Positions 8,507 through 17,130 of a stretch of DNA of 64,000 nucleotides are shown here, piece after piece; position 1 is the stretch's first letter, and every line of letters starts with the position of its first letter. The notes below the pieces were generated by a model. The model was not told the origin of the DNA and searched no databases. It saw only the letters and a list, made by a program, of their open reading frames with translations. The position numbers were made by a program, and so were the translations under genes. Source of the stretch: Tenacibaculum piscium (lineage in GTDB: Bacteria; Bacteroidota; Bacteroidia; Flavobacteriales; Flavobacteriaceae); the NCBI RefSeq assembly GCF_021390715.1, contig NZ_JAJGWT010000001.1, positions 129,839 through 193,838 on the forward strand. Reading direction: 5' to 3'.

Positions 8507-9787
8507 ATGAAATTCCCCAAAAAAGGTGCGCTTTCTTTAGGCATCGCAACCGTTGGAATGCTATTGCTAATTACAGGTCTTAAAACTGAATTTTTAACAC
8601 ATACAGCTTGGCATATTTTATTAGCGGGTTTTGAAGCTGCCGTAGTTGGTGGCTGTGCCGATTGGTTTGCGGTTCGTGCATTATTTGCGGAAATTCCGAT
8701 TCCATTTATTAAAAAGCACACCAATATTATTGTTAAATCGAGAGCTAAAATTTCTAACGGAATTGTCGATTTAGTATCTAACGAATGGCTATCCAAAGAA
8801 AGTTTATCTGAAAAAATAAAATCGGTCGCTATTGCCGATAAAATAATAGACGCTCTAAAAGAGGAAAAAAATATTTCAAAAATTATTCATTTTTTACAAG
8901 ATATTCTTTTAAAATTTTCAAAAAATACCGATTTTTCAAAACTTGCTCCCTATTTAGAAAAAATACTAAAAAAGGAATTACAAGGAATCGAACTTGGAAA
9001 ACCTTTAGGAATCTGGCTACAAAAAGCAATGAAAAATCAAGAACATTCCGAATTATGGAACGTCGCTTTATCGAGTATTTCTAAAACCATCAATAATGAT
9101 GAAACACGTGAAATGCTCATAAAAAATGTTGCTAAACAATCTGAAAGCCTAAAAAAAGAAAGTACTTTTAAACTTTTTGCCGTAAAAACAGCACAAAAAT
9201 TTGGAGGATTAGACAATGAATCTATAACCGATAAATTAATCAAATCAATGAATGATTTATTGGCAGAAATAGCCACAGACACACAACATCCGTTGCGTAA
9301 CAAATTAGAAAACGAACTAGTAGATTTTGCCAAAAAATTGGAAATTGGAAACCCAGATGCACTTGCTTCAATTCAAAATATGCAAGAAAAACTAATCCAT
9401 AATATTGAATCAAAAACCATTGTTGCTAAATTAGTAAACTCACTACAACATAAATTACAAGAAGATTTAAACAACGATAAAAGCGTTTTTATTGAATTTA
9501 TCAAGCAAAAATCAACTCAAGTTATAAACGATTTTTCTACTAATTCAGAACTTATTGAAAAAGCAAATCAAAATTTAAAATCAGGACTTATTTCAATAAT
9601 TCATAAAAATCATCATCTAATTGCAAACACGGTTTCCGAGAGTTTAGAAAATTTAAACAACGACGATTTGGTAAAACAAATTGAAGATAAAGTAGGTGAT
9701 GATTTACAGTATATTCGACTCAATGGCGCACTTGTTGGCGGAATTGTTGGGATTATTTTACATCTTTTGAAAATGATAATTTTTTAA
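8507..9787 (+). CDS. DUF445 family membrane-associated protein
   Basis: 426 residues, full length for the DUF445 (YjiN/YheB-like) family. An N-terminal hydrophobic segment (about 8-28) is followed by the family signature AAVVGGCADWFAVRALFAEI and PIPFIKKHTNII. A long, mostly helical region of repeated amphipathic segments comes next, and the chain ends in a C-terminal TM segment (LNGALVGGIVGIILHLLKM). Function is unknown; the protein is probably an inner-membrane protein with both ends in the membrane. It sits between a repeat element and a VanX-like gene. The ATG at 8507 gives the family-typical start. Confidence 0.88.
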   Translation: MKFPKKGALSLGIATVGMLLLITGLKTEFLTHTAWHILLAGFEAAVVGGCADWFAVRALFAEIPIPFIKKHTNIIVKSRAKISNGIVDLVSNEWLSKESLSEKIKSVAIADKIIDALKEEKNISKIIHFLQDILLKFSKNTDFSKLAPYLEKILKKELQGIELGKPLGIWLQKAMKNQEHSELWNVALSSISKTINNDETREMLIKNVAKQSESLKKESTFKLFAVKTAQKFGGLDNESITDKLIKSMNDLLAEIATDTQHPLRNKLENELVDFAKKLEIGNPDALASIQNMQEKLIHNIESKTIVAKLVNSLQHKLQEDLNNDKSVFIEFIKQKSTQVINDFSTNSELIEKANQNLKSGLISIIHKNHHLIANTVSESLENLNNDDLVKQIEDKVGDDLQYIRLNGALVGGIVGIILHLLKMIIF

Positions 9788-9815
9788 TCAAACAAGAATT
9801 AATCACTAATTTTCT

Positions 9816-9823
9816 TATTTTTG
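9816..9823 (+). promoter_or_regulatory. -7 box directly in front of the VanX-like gene (possible leaderless mRNA)
   Basis: TATTTTTG fits TAnnTTTG and ends four bases before the ATG at 9828, where transcription would be expected to start. No good TTG lies at the -33 distance. Confidence 0.5.
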
Positions 9824-9827
9824 TTTG

Positions 9828-10583
9828 ATGAAACAATCATTTTATTTATTCGTATTTTATTCTCTGTTATTTTTGTCATTTAACTTAAACGCACAAGAAG
9901 AATTATCTGTAAAATCTTTTACAAAAACAACGCAAAATCATCTGCAAAAAAAACGACAAAAACAGCGACAAAAACTTCCTGAAGGATTTTCGTATATACA
10001 TGATATCGCACCAACAATTAGACAAGAAATACGCTATTGTTCCGAAAATAATTTTACAGGAGTTTCTATTAATGGCTATCAAGAAGCCGTACTTATAGGA
10101 ACTACCGCGATGGCAAAAGCACTGAAAAAAGTACAAACCGATTTATCAAAAAAAGGATTAAGTCTTAAAATTTTTGATGCCTATCGTCCACAAACTGCCG
10201 TGAATCATTTTGTAAAATGGGCGCGCGTTACAAACGATACATTAAGAAAAAAACAATATTATCCGACAATCAATAAAAAATACTTGTTTCAAAAAGGTTT
10301 TATTGCGTCTAAATCAGGACATTCTCGTGGTAGTACCGTCGATTTAACAATCGTGAATATAAAAACAGGTAAAGAATTAGATATGGGAAGTCCGTATGAT
10401 TTCTTCGGAAAATCATCCTATATCACGTATCCAAAATTAACCGAAAATCAACAAGAAAACAGGCAGTTATTACAAACTGTTATGAAAACTCATAATTTTA
10501 GACCTTATGCTAAAGAATGGTGGCATTTTACACTGCGATTCGAACCGTTTGCTAAAACGTATTTTAGTTTTCCTGTGGAATAA
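9828..10583 (+). CDS. VanX-type D-Ala-D-Ala dipeptidase (peptidase M15D), secreted
   Basis: 251 residues with a Sec signal peptide (about 1-22, ending LNAQ). The M15D metal and catalytic motifs are intact: SGHSRGSTVD gives zinc ligands H165 and D172, and EWWH gives catalytic E230 and ligand H233. Such enzymes hydrolyse D-alanyl-D-alanine, and in Gram-negatives they are mostly used for cell-wall recycling rather than vancomycin resistance; no vanH or vanA partner is nearby. The ATG at 9828 was chosen over the TTG three bases upstream. The gene follows DUF445 by 40 bp with its own -7 box. Confidence 0.9.
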   Translation: MKQSFYLFVFYSLLFLSFNLNAQEELSVKSFTKTTQNHLQKKRQKQRQKLPEGFSYIHDIAPTIRQEIRYCSENNFTGVSINGYQEAVLIGTTAMAKALKKVQTDLSKKGLSLKIFDAYRPQTAVNHFVKWARVTNDTLRKKQYYPTINKKYLFQKGFIASKSGHSRGSTVDLTIVNIKTGKELDMGSPYDFFGKSSYITYPKLTENQQENRQLLQTVMKTHNFRPYAKEWWHFTLRFEPFAKTYFSFPVE

Positions 10584-10615
10584 ATAATCCGAAGTTAAAA
10601 ATAGCCAACTTTCTT

Positions 10616-10641
10616 AAATAGTTGTTTTTTAACTATTTATT
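10616..10641 (+). terminator. Weak stem-loop after the dipeptidase gene
   Basis: Arms AAATAGTT and AACTATTT around a T-rich loop, followed by an AT-rich stretch without a clean T-run. A terminator is possible but weak. Confidence 0.4.
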
Positions 10642-10665
10642 TAGATAAATAAAAAACATCAGCAT

Positions 10666-10673
10666 TATATTTG
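10666..10673 (+). promoter_or_regulatory. -7 box TATATTTG
   Basis: Matches TAnnTTTG and lies 21 bp before the ATG at 10695. It shows that the in-frame TTG at 10671 belongs to the promoter and is not the start codon. Confidence 0.6.
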
Positions 10674-10694
10674 CTTATATTTTTTTTTAAAAAA

Positions 10695-11375
10695 ATGATG
10701 AAAAACATACACCCTTTTTTACTTCTGATGACACTTAGTTTCAGTACCTTTAGTTTTGCACAACTTGACGCTTCTTATGGAAATAAAAAAGATAATAACA
10801 CTTCTTTCGGTATGATTTCTGCCCCTGCAAGTGATGCAAAAAAACCTCAATCCTTAGATTTTTCCAAGACAAATACGGATGGTTTTAAAACCGCACACAG
10901 CCAACAACAAAAAGAATATCAAAAAAAACAAGCCGAAAAAAATTTAGAAACGAAAGGAATTTTAACCAAAGCAAAAATTGCCGAAGAAAGCTATTTAAAT
11001 AATTTCCCGAAAATAAATGGCATGTATCATTATCCGATTATCGACCAAGATTTAGGAAGTTTTAGCACAAAAGATAAAAATGTAACCATTATTTGTCGTG
11101 ATTATCAATATCCTGATGGCGATAAAGTAACTATTTTAGTGAATAATATTCCCGTGGTTAGTAATTTAATTTTAAAACAACGCTATCAATCTTTTAACAT
11201 TTCCTTAGATGAAGGAATTAACACTATCGAAATTTTAGCACTAAACCAAGGTTCTTCAGGTCCAAATACCGCAGGTTTCAAAATTTTTAACGATACAGGA
11301 AATCTACTTTCAGCCAATGAATGGAACTTAGCAACAGGTGCAAAAGCATCTATTATTATTGCTAAAGAAAAATAA
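10695..11375 (+). CDS. Secreted protein of unknown function upstream of pdhA
   Basis: 226 residues. A Sec signal peptide (MMKNIHPFLLLMTLSFSTFS, then FAQ) gives export to the periplasm or surface. A low-complexity, Lys/Gln-rich region follows (about 65-95). The C-terminal ~110 residues read like a beta-sandwich (DKVTILVNNIPVVSNLILKQ, then INTIEILALNQG and PNTAGFKIFNDTG). I do not recognise a named domain. The start is one of two adjacent ATGs (10695 or 10698). The gene lies just before pdhA but has its own promoter, and pdhA appears to have another, so a functional tie is not shown. Confidence 0.75.
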   Translation: MMKNIHPFLLLMTLSFSTFSFAQLDASYGNKKDNNTSFGMISAPASDAKKPQSLDFSKTNTDGFKTAHSQQQKEYQKKQAEKNLETKGILTKAKIAEESYLNNFPKINGMYHYPIIDQDLGSFSTKDKNVTIICRDYQYPDGDKVTILVNNIPVVSNLILKQRYQSFNISLDEGINTIEILALNQGSSGPNTAGFKIFNDTGNLLSANEWNLATGAKASIIIAKEK

Positions 11376-11454
11376 TAATTTAGCGCATTTTAAAAATAAA
11401 AAAATAGCTGTATAAATTTTAATAAGAACTTTTTTAAAATTACTAAAAACTACT

Positions 11455-11462
11455 TACTTTTG
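11455..11462 (+). promoter_or_regulatory. Probable pdhA promoter -7 box, with 5'UTR stem-loop
   Basis: TACTTTTG fits TAnnTTTG and places the start near 11467. The leader then begins with a small hairpin at 11466-11489 (CACTTATT / AATAAGTG), whose role is unknown. Confidence 0.55.
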
Positions 11463-11521
11463 TCGTTGCACTTATTAAAATAAGTGTAACAAACAAACAT
11501 TAAATAAACAACTAATATATA

Positions 11522-12517
11522 ATGAATAAAATCACCAAAGAAACCTATATCAACTGGTATAGAGACATGCTTTTCTGGAGAAAGTTTGAAGATAAGTTAG
11601 CCGCTGTTTACATTCAACAGAAAGTAAGAGGTTTTTTACACTTATATAACGGTCAAGAGGCTGTTTTAGCAGGTGCGTTGCACGCAATGGACTTATCTAA
11701 AGATAAAATGATTACCGCTTATCGTAATCATGTACAACCAATTGGTATGGGCGAAGACCCAAAACGTGTAATGGCCGAATTATATGGTAAAGTTACCGGT
11801 ACTTCAAAAGGTATGGGTGGTTCTATGCATATTTTTTCAAAAGAACACCGTTTTTATGGTGGTCACGGAATTGTTGGTGGTCAAATTCCGTTAGGAGCAG
11901 GATTAGCTTTTGGTGATAAATACAAAGGAAATGATGCCGTAACATTATGTTGTTTTGGTGATGGTGCTGCACGTCAGGGTTCGTTACACGAAACATTTAA
12001 TATGGCAATGAACTGGAAATTACCCGTGATTTTTATTGTAGAAAACAATGGATACGCCATGGGAACTTCTGTGGAAAGAACCGCAAATCATACCGATATC
12101 TGGAAACTTGGTTTAGGATACGAAATGCCTTGTGCTCCTGTTGATGGAATGAATCCGATTAAAGTTGCCGAAGCGGTAGACGAAGCGATTCAAAGAGCAC
12201 GTCGTGGTGAAGGACCAACTTTCTTAGAAATGAAAACGTACCGTTATAGAGGACACTCAATGTCGGATGCACAACACTATCGTACAAAAGACGAAGTAGA
12301 AGAATACCGTAAAATTGACCCAATCTCGCAAGTATTAGAAATTATTAAAGAAAACGAGTATGCTTCTGCTGATGAAATTGAAGCAATTAAAAAAGAAGTA
12401 AAACAATCTGTAAGCGAATGTGAAAAATTTGCGGAAGAATCTCCATATCCAGAAGTAAATCAATTATTCGATATGGTGTACGAACAAGAAGATTATCCAT
12501 TTATAAAATCTAAGTAA
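11522..12517 (+). CDS. pdhA: Pyruvate dehydrogenase E1 component, alpha subunit
   Basis: 331 residues. It uses thiamine diphosphate to decarboxylate pyruvate, as the alpha half of an alpha2-beta2 E1. The ThDP motif is intact: GDG at 146-148, then 26 residues, then NN at 175-176. The phosphorylation-loop-like YRGHSMSDAQHYR and GGSMHIFSKEHRFYGGHGIV are diagnostic for E1 alpha. pdhC follows after 3 bp, so they are co-transcribed. The beta subunit is not in this window; in flavobacteria it is normally encoded elsewhere. The ATG at 11522 gives the usual family start (INWYRDMLFWRKFEDK). Confidence 0.96.
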   Translation: MNKITKETYINWYRDMLFWRKFEDKLAAVYIQQKVRGFLHLYNGQEAVLAGALHAMDLSKDKMITAYRNHVQPIGMGEDPKRVMAELYGKVTGTSKGMGGSMHIFSKEHRFYGGHGIVGGQIPLGAGLAFGDKYKGNDAVTLCCFGDGAARQGSLHETFNMAMNWKLPVIFIVENNGYAMGTSVERTANHTDIWKLGLGYEMPCAPVDGMNPIKVAEAVDEAIQRARRGEGPTFLEMKTYRYRGHSMSDAQHYRTKDEVEEYRKIDPISQVLEIIKENEYASADEIEAIKKEVKQSVSECEKFAEESPYPEVNQLFDMVYEQEDYPFIKSK

Positions 12518-12520
12518 ACC

Positions 12521-14146
12521 ATGGCTACAATTATAAACATGCCTCGCTTAAGCGACACAATGGAAGAAGGAGTTGTTGCTTCTTGGTTAAAAAATGTAGG
12601 AGACAGTATTGAAGAAGGTGATATTTTAGCCGAAATCGAAACTGACAAAGCTACCATGGAATTTGAATCTTTTCACGAAGGTGTTTTATTACACATCGGA
12701 GTTCAAGAAGGTGAATCCGCTCCTGTTGATACTTTATTAGCAATTGTTGGTGAAAAAGGGGAAGATATTTCTAGTTTATTAAACGGAAATACTGCGACTA
12801 TTGAAACTAAAGAAGCTCCTAAAGCGGAAACAACTGCTAACGAAGAAGTAGCTGTAAAAAATGATACAGTAGCAATGCCAGCAGACGCTATTGTAATTAA
12901 CATGCCACGTTTAAGTGATACCATGGAAGAAGGAACTGTTGCTTCTTGGTTGAAAAAGGTAGGTGATACTATTGAAGAGGGTGATATTTTAGCTGAAATC
13001 GAAACTGACAAGGCTACTATGGAATTCGAATCTTTTAACGAAGGTGTTTTATTACACATTGGTGTTCAAGAAGGCGAAGCTGCTCCTGTTGATACTTTAC
13101 TTGCTATTATTGGTAAAGAAGGTACAGATGTTGCTACCGTACTTGCTGCATTAGGTTCTGAAAATACAACTTCATCTGTAAAAACAGCAGAAAAAGCTAT
13201 TCAAAAAGAAGAAGCTCCTAAAGAAGAAATTAAAGTAGCTGCTACTGAAACAGCAACTACAACAACTTCTGGCGGAAGAATATTTGCTTCTCCATTAGCT
13301 AAAAAAATAGCAAAAGATAAAGGAATTAAATTAACAGCAATTAAAGGTTCTGGTGAAAACGGACGTATCGTTAAAAAGGATGTAGAAAACTACACTCCTG
13401 CTGCTGTTAAAGTTGAAGCTCCTGTTAGTTCGGCAGCGACAACTAATTTTGCTATCGCTGGAGAAGAAAACACATCAGAAGTTAAAAATTCTCAAATGCG
13501 TAAAGCAATTGCGAAAGCCTTAAAAAATTCTAAATTTGATGCGCCTCACTTCTACTTAAATATTGAAGTAGATATGGACAATGCAATGGCTTCTCGTAAA
13601 ATAATTAATGCCGTTCCTGATACTAAAGTATCATTTAACGACATGGTTGTAAAAGCCTGTGCGATGGCATTGAAAAAACATCCAAACGTAAATACAAGCT
13701 GGACAGATAATACTACATTATTCCACAGTCATATTCATATTGGTGTTGCCGTGGCTGTTGATGAAGGTTTAGTAGTGCCTGTTGTAAAACATACAGATGC
13801 GTTAAGTTTAACTCAAATTGGTGCTTCAGTACGTGATTTAGCTGGTAAAGCTAGAAACAAGAAAATTTCTCCTATAGAAATGCAAGGAAGTACTTTTACG
13901 GTTTCTAACTTAGGAATGTTTGGTATTGAAAGTTTTACTTCTATTATCAATCAGCCTAATTCTGCTATTTTATCTGTTGGTGCAATTGTACAAAAACCTG
14001 TTGTTAAAGACGGTCAAATTGTTGTTGGAAATACGATGAAATTAACGTTAGCCTGCGACCACAGAACGGTTGATGGTGCCGTTGGTGCTCAGTTCTTACA
14101 AACATTAAAAACTTTTGTTGAAAACCCTGTTACCATGTTAGCATAG
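12521..14146 (+). CDS. pdhC: Dihydrolipoamide acetyltransferase (PDH E2) with two lipoyl domains
   Basis: 541 residues. It transfers the acetyl group from E1 to CoA and forms the core of the complex. Two nearly identical lipoyl domains occupy about 1-80 and 124-205, each with ETDKATMEFES carrying the lipoyl lysine (K43 and K164). Ala/Thr/Glu-rich linkers follow, then the peripheral subunit-binding domain (about 250-290: FASPLAKKIAKDKGIKL, GSGENGRIVKKDVE). The C-terminal catalytic domain has the active-site DHRTVDGAVG (H514, D518). The gene lies 3 bp after pdhA, and a strong terminator follows. E3 is presumably the lpdA product at 53.4 kb. Confidence 0.96.
   Translation: MATIINMPRLSDTMEEGVVASWLKNVGDSIEEGDILAEIETDKATMEFESFHEGVLLHIGVQEGESAPVDTLLAIVGEKGEDISSLLNGNTATIETKEAPKAETTANEEVAVKNDTVAMPADAIVINMPRLSDTMEEGTVASWLKKVGDTIEEGDILAEIETDKATMEFESFNEGVLLHIGVQEGEAAPVDTLLAIIGKEGTDVATVLAALGSENTTSSVKTAEKAIQKEEAPKEEIKVAATETATTTTSGGRIFASPLAKKIAKDKGIKLTAIKGSGENGRIVKKDVENYTPAAVKVEAPVSSAATTNFAIAGEENTSEVKNSQMRKAIAKALKNSKFDAPHFYLNIEVDMDNAMASRKIINAVPDTKVSFNDMVVKACAMALKKHPNVNTSWTDNTTLFHSHIHIGVAVAVDEGLVVPVVKHTDALSLTQIGASVRDLAGKARNKKISPIEMQGSTFTVSNLGMFGIESFTSIINQPNSAILSVGAIVQKPVVKDGQIVVGNTMKLTLACDHRTVDGAVGAQFLQTLKTFVENPVTMLA
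12530..13130 (+). repeat. In-gene tandem duplication of the lipoyl domain
   Basis: About 240 bp at 12530-12770 recur at 12896-13130 with high identity at DNA level, encoding the two lipoyl domains of PdhC. Key shared runs are MPRLSDTMEEG, EEGDILAEIETDKATMEFES and EGVLLHIGVQEGE. Confidence 0.85.
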
Positions 14147-14164
14147 GTTTTTAACTTACATATA

Positions 14165-14199
14165 TTAAAAAAGCTCGAGCAATATCTCGAGCTTTTTTT
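14165..14199. terminator. Bidirectional terminator between pdhC and the DinB gene
   Basis: Perfect arms AAAAAAGCTCGAG and CTCGAGCTTTTTT around a 6-nt loop. It starts 19 bp after the pdhC stop codon and overlaps the last two bases of the convergent DinB gene. Confidence 0.9.
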
Positions 14200-14743
14200 A
14201 TTTACAAATATTCTTTGCTTGTACAATATGTCGTTGATTATGATTAATTACAAATCGAAAAGTATCACCTAACCTAAATTTTAACAACGGTAATGTAATC
14301 GCTGTTTTTATCTTTGTCAGATTTTTATTTTCGGCTAACTCTAGTAATTCTAATAATTCTTTTTGAAATATAATAAATCGTTCTAAAACAACTTTTTTAT
14401 CTAATTTTGAATAAATCGGATTCTTACTTTTAAAGGTATTCATTGTTTTCATTCTTTCTTTAGGCAACATCTCTAAAGCAAATTTATTTCCTAAATATCC
14501 CGATTTAAAAACTGTCGATTTTTGATGTTTAGATTTCTCTATTCTTTTTCTGATTTCATTATTGTAGAATTCTGCGTATAAATTCAAATGCTCTAAACAT
14601 TCTAAAACAGACCATGATTTTGCTGTTTTTTTATATTGTAACTCTTCCGAAGTATTATTTTTTAAAGATTCTGCATAATTTATATGAGAAATTACAAGTT
14701 GTTTTAATTCTGATAATAATTCTTTGGTATTAAAAAAGCTCAT
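14198..14743 (-). CDS. DinB-like superfamily protein
   Basis: 181 residues with the four-helix DinB/DinB_2 pattern: KSWSVLECLEHLNLYAEFY supplies the first metal-site histidine, and the C-terminal FRFVINHNQRHIVQAKNI supplies two more. Members bind a divalent metal and include thiol-dependent transferases of bacillithiol or similar cofactors; the activity of this one is unknown. No signal peptide, so cytosolic. It is convergent with pdhC and upstream of the broken Crp/Fnr gene in the same orientation. Confidence 0.82.
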   Translation of the reverse strand: MSFFNTKELLSELKQLVISHINYAESLKNNTSEELQYKKTAKSWSVLECLEHLNLYAEFYNNEIRKRIEKSKHQKSTVFKSGYLGNKFALEMLPKERMKTMNTFKSKNPIYSKLDKKVVLERFIIFQKELLELLELAENKNLTKIKTAITLPLLKFRLGDTFRFVINHNQRHIVQAKNICK

Positions 14744-14794
14744 GTTTGAAATTTAATTCAAATATGAGCTTTTTTATAAAAGTAAATATTGATG

Positions 14795-15324
14795 CTAATC
14801 AAGATTTTTTAATATCCTAGATAATGTTTCTGGCGTCATTCTTAAATAAGACGCAATATATTTTTGAGGTATCTCTTGAAATAATTGCGGACTTCTTTTA
14901 AAAACTCTATTAAAACGTTTTTGAGGTGAATAAGTAATTAAATCGATTTCTCTTTCTATTTGTTGATACATAAAGCTTTCCAATAAACGCATCCATATAG
15001 CTTCACATTCTTTTTCAGAATTTATAAAACGCATATAATTTGATTTAGAAATAACTTTTAATTTACATTTTTTAAGCGCCTGTTTGGTTTTTCAGTTAAA
15101 AAAGAATCTAACACCGTAATTATCGAGTTTTTATAACCAAACCGAATAGTGTGTTCTTCTTTTTCATCATCAATAAAAACACGTAAACTTCCTTGTTCAA
15201 CTAAATACAAATTAGTATTTAAATCTCCTTTATTGATAAGAAAATCATTTCTTTTAAGTGTAATTTCTTTATCCCATTGGTTTTCTAATTTTTCTAAAAG
15301 CAGTAATAAAGGATTCATTAACAT
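14795..15324 (-). pseudogene. Crp/Fnr-family transcriptional regulator, frameshifted
   Basis: Two overlapping pieces of one regulator lie in different frames. Residues 1-82 of the first frame form most of a cyclic-nucleotide-binding beta roll (LYLVEQGSLRVFIDDEKEEH, GYKNSIITVLDSFLTEKP), then run into RRLKNVN and a stop. A second frame resumes at about 15080 with QALKKCKLKVISKSNYMRFI and continues through the helix-turn-helix (QEIPQKYIASYLRMTPETLS) to the end at 14795. Family members I recall have about five extra residues at the junction, so a small deletion of about 13 bp is the likely lesion. Sequencing error is possible. The start is the ATG at 15322-15324 or 15316-15318. Confidence 0.85.
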
Positions 15325-15332
15325 TTATACTA

Positions 15333-16394
15333 TTAAATTTTACGCATTTTATCTATTAAATAAAAATCAGCTAAAACCAACGCAGCTAAAGCTTCTACAA
15401 TTGGTACAGCTCTTGGTACAACACAAGGGTCATGACGACCTTTTCCTTGAATTTCGGTTAATTCACCATCAGAATTTATAGTTTGCTGATTTGTCATAAT
15501 CGTAGCCACAGGTTTAAAAGCTACACGAAAATACACGTCCATTCCGTTTGAAATTCCTCCTTGAATTCCTCCTGATAAATTAGATTCTGTTGTTCCATCT
15601 TGATTAAAAACATCGTTATGTTCAGAACCTTTCATTTTAGCCCCGCAAAATCCGCTACCAAATTCAAAACCTTTTACAGCATTTATTGAAAGCATTGCTT
15701 TTCCTAATTCGGCGTGTAATTTATGAAAAATAGGTTCTCCTAATCCAACAGGCATATTTTGAATAACACAAGTTATCGTACCTCCAATAGTATCACCAGC
15801 TTTTCGAATTTCATGAATTTTAGCAATCATTATCTCTGCCGATTTTTCATCAGGACAACGAACAATATTACTTTCAATTTTAGATAAATCTAACTCTTGA
15901 TATGGTTTATCAATAAAAATATCGCCTACTGATGATGTAAATGCATCAATATTAATATGTTTTATTAGTTGTTTTGCTAATGCTCCAGCAACTACCCAGT
16001 TTGCAGTTTCACGTGCCGAAGTACGTCCTCCACCTCTATAATCTCTAATTCCGTATTTTTTATCGTAGGTATAATCGGCGTGTGACGGACGATATATGTT
16101 GGTATTATGATTATAATCTTTACTTTTCTGATTGGTATTTTTAATCATAAAACCAATAGAAGTACCTGTTGTTTTTCCTTCAAAAATTCCTGATAAAAAT
16201 TCAACAGTATCTGGTTCTTTACGTTGGGTTACAATTTTAGATTGCCCAGGTTTACGACGGTCTAATTCTTGTTGAATAGCCTCAAAATCGACCTCCATTC
16301 CTGCAGGAAAACCATCAATAACGCCACCTATTGCCGTTCCGTGCGATTCACCAAAAGTGGTTACTTTTAATATATTTCCAAATGAATTAAACAT
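15333..16394 (-). CDS. aroC: Chorismate synthase
   Basis: 353 residues, full length. It makes chorismate from EPSP, the last common step of aromatic amino acid synthesis, with reduced FMN as cofactor. The family signatures are present: [20 protein letters not shown] at the start, [16 protein letters not shown], the [20 protein letters not shown] block, [11 protein letters not shown], and the C-terminal [17 protein letters not shown]. The gene is monocistronic. The broken Crp/Fnr gene begins 9 bp after its stop codon in the same orientation. Confidence 0.97.
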   Translation of the reverse strand: MFNSFGNILKVTTFGESHGTAIGGVIDGFPAGMEVDFEAIQQELDRRKPGQSKIVTQRKEPDTVEFLSGIFEGKTTGTSIGFMIKNTNQKSKDYNHNTNIYRPSHADYTYDKKYGIRDYRGGGRTSARETANWVVAGALAKQLIKHINIDAFTSSVGDIFIDKPYQELDLSKIESNIVRCPDEKSAEIMIAKIHEIRKAGDTIGGTITCVIQNMPVGLGEPIFHKLHAELGKAMLSINAVKGFEFGSGFCGAKMKGSEHNDVFNQDGTTESNLSGGIQGGISNGMDVYFRVAFKPVATIMTNQQTINSDGELTEIQGKGRHDPCVVPRAVPIVEALAALVLADFYLIDKMRKI

Positions 16395-16701
16395 GCTTCT
16401 TAATTTTAAAACGAAAGTAATTTAAAAATTATAATTCTCTTAATGAAAAATGTAAAAACTAATTAAGTATGTATAAATATAACAGTAATGTTACCTTTTG
16501 TGTATTGCTATAAATTTAAAAACACTTATTTTTTAACGCTTCAAAAATTATTTAAAATATAACTTACTGATACCTAAAAAAATACACTATAAAAAATCAA
16601 ATAATAAACATTTCAATAAAAATAATAGGTTTTTTATTTTTCAGAACTGAAAAAAGATTGTAAATTTGCAACCGCATTCAGATTTATTTGAATGTCTGTC
16701 T
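16395..16701. other. AT-rich spacer between aroC and tRNA-Ser
   Basis: 307 bp with no ORF of merit. It holds the aroC promoter on the left side and, on the right, the tRNA promoter (-7 box TAAATTTG at 16661-16668). Confidence 0.5.
16661..16668 (+). promoter_or_regulatory. -7 box of tRNA-Ser copy 1
   Basis: TAAATTTG, fits TAnnTTTG. The predicted start near 16673 leaves a leader of about 29 nt containing a small hairpin (ATTCA ... TGAAT). Confidence 0.6.
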
Positions 16702-16786
16702 GGAGAAATGGCAGAGTGGTCGAATGCGGCGGTCTTGAAAACCGTTGTACTGCAAGGTACCGGGGGTTCGAATCCCTCTTTCTCCG
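16702..16786 (+). tRNA. tRNA-Ser (anticodon UGA), copy 1
   Basis: 85 nt with acceptor arms GGAGAAA and TTTCTCC, a long serine-type variable arm, a T-loop GGTTCGAATCC and anticodon loop CTTGAAA, giving anticodon TGA. No CCA is encoded after the discriminator G. Followed by a hairpin terminator. Identical to copy 2, 297 bp downstream. Confidence 0.96.
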
Positions 16787-16790
16787 CAAA

Positions 16791-16822
16791 AACCGAAACA
16801 TTTACTTGTTTCGGTTTTTTTT
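16791..16822 (+). terminator. Terminator of tRNA-Ser copy 1
   Basis: CCGAAACA and TGTTTCGG arms with a 6-nt loop and eight T residues. Confidence 0.88.
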
Positions 16823-16957
16823 GTGCTGATTTTTATGAAAAAAAAGTAATATATTTTTACGCATTACTTTAAAAATAGAACGAATCACGAAGGTAATATT
16901 ATCTAAAATATTTTAAAATAAAAACGTTAATAAAACATTTAATATCTAAAAAAGTTA

Positions 16958-16965
16958 TATATTTG
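16958..16965 (+). promoter_or_regulatory. -7 box of tRNA-Ser copy 2
   Basis: TATATTTG at the same distance from the tRNA as in copy 1, so copy 2 should be transcribed independently. Confidence 0.6.
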
Positions 16966-16998
16966 CAACCGCATTCAGATTTATTTGAATGTCTGTCT

Positions 16999-17083
16999 GG
17001 AGAAATGGCAGAGTGGTCGAATGCGGCGGTCTTGAAAACCGTTGTACTGCAAGGTACCGGGGGTTCGAATCCCTCTTTCTCCG
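16999..17083 (+). tRNA. tRNA-Ser (anticodon UGA), copy 2
   Basis: 85 nt, identical in sequence to copy 1, with the same leader and its own terminator. Confidence 0.96.
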
Positions 17084-17088
17084 CAAAA

Positions 17089-17119
17089 CCGAAACATTTA
17101 GTTGTTTCGGTTTTTTTTT
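17089..17119 (+). terminator. Terminator of tRNA-Ser copy 2
   Basis: CCGAAACA and TGTTTCGG arms with a 6-nt loop and nine T residues. Confidence 0.88.
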
Positions 17120-17130
17120 GTAGTTATTAT

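Larger units (their letters stand above)
16664..17119 (+). repeat. Tandem duplication of a tRNA-Ser unit
   Basis: About 160 bp at 16664-16822 (end of the promoter, leader, tRNA and terminator) recur at 16961-17119 with only one or two differences (an A indel after the tRNA and C/G in the terminator loop). The ~138 bp between them is unrelated. Confidence 0.9.

Noticed and set aside
8344..8796. 150-aa minus-strand ORF upstream of the DUF445 gene
   Set aside because: It overlaps the 5' part of the well-supported DUF445 gene and a repeat element; composition is that of a shadow frame.
9828..10583. Vancomycin-resistance VanX
   Set aside because: Catalytic motifs match, but there is no vanH, vanA or vanRS, and Gram-negative M15D enzymes generally serve wall recycling.
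12521..13130. Assembly artefact in pdhC
   Set aside because: The two lipoyl units differ at many codons and the linkers differ; two-lipoyl E2 proteins are normal in this group.
14795..15324. Two separate small genes for the Crp/Fnr pieces
   Set aside because: The second piece extends upstream in frame without a stop to the break point and continues the family pattern, so they are one broken gene.
16666..16872. 68-aa ORF over tRNA-Ser copy 1
   Set aside because: It runs through the tRNA, its leader and its terminator, starts at a TTG in the -7 box, and has no protein-like pattern.
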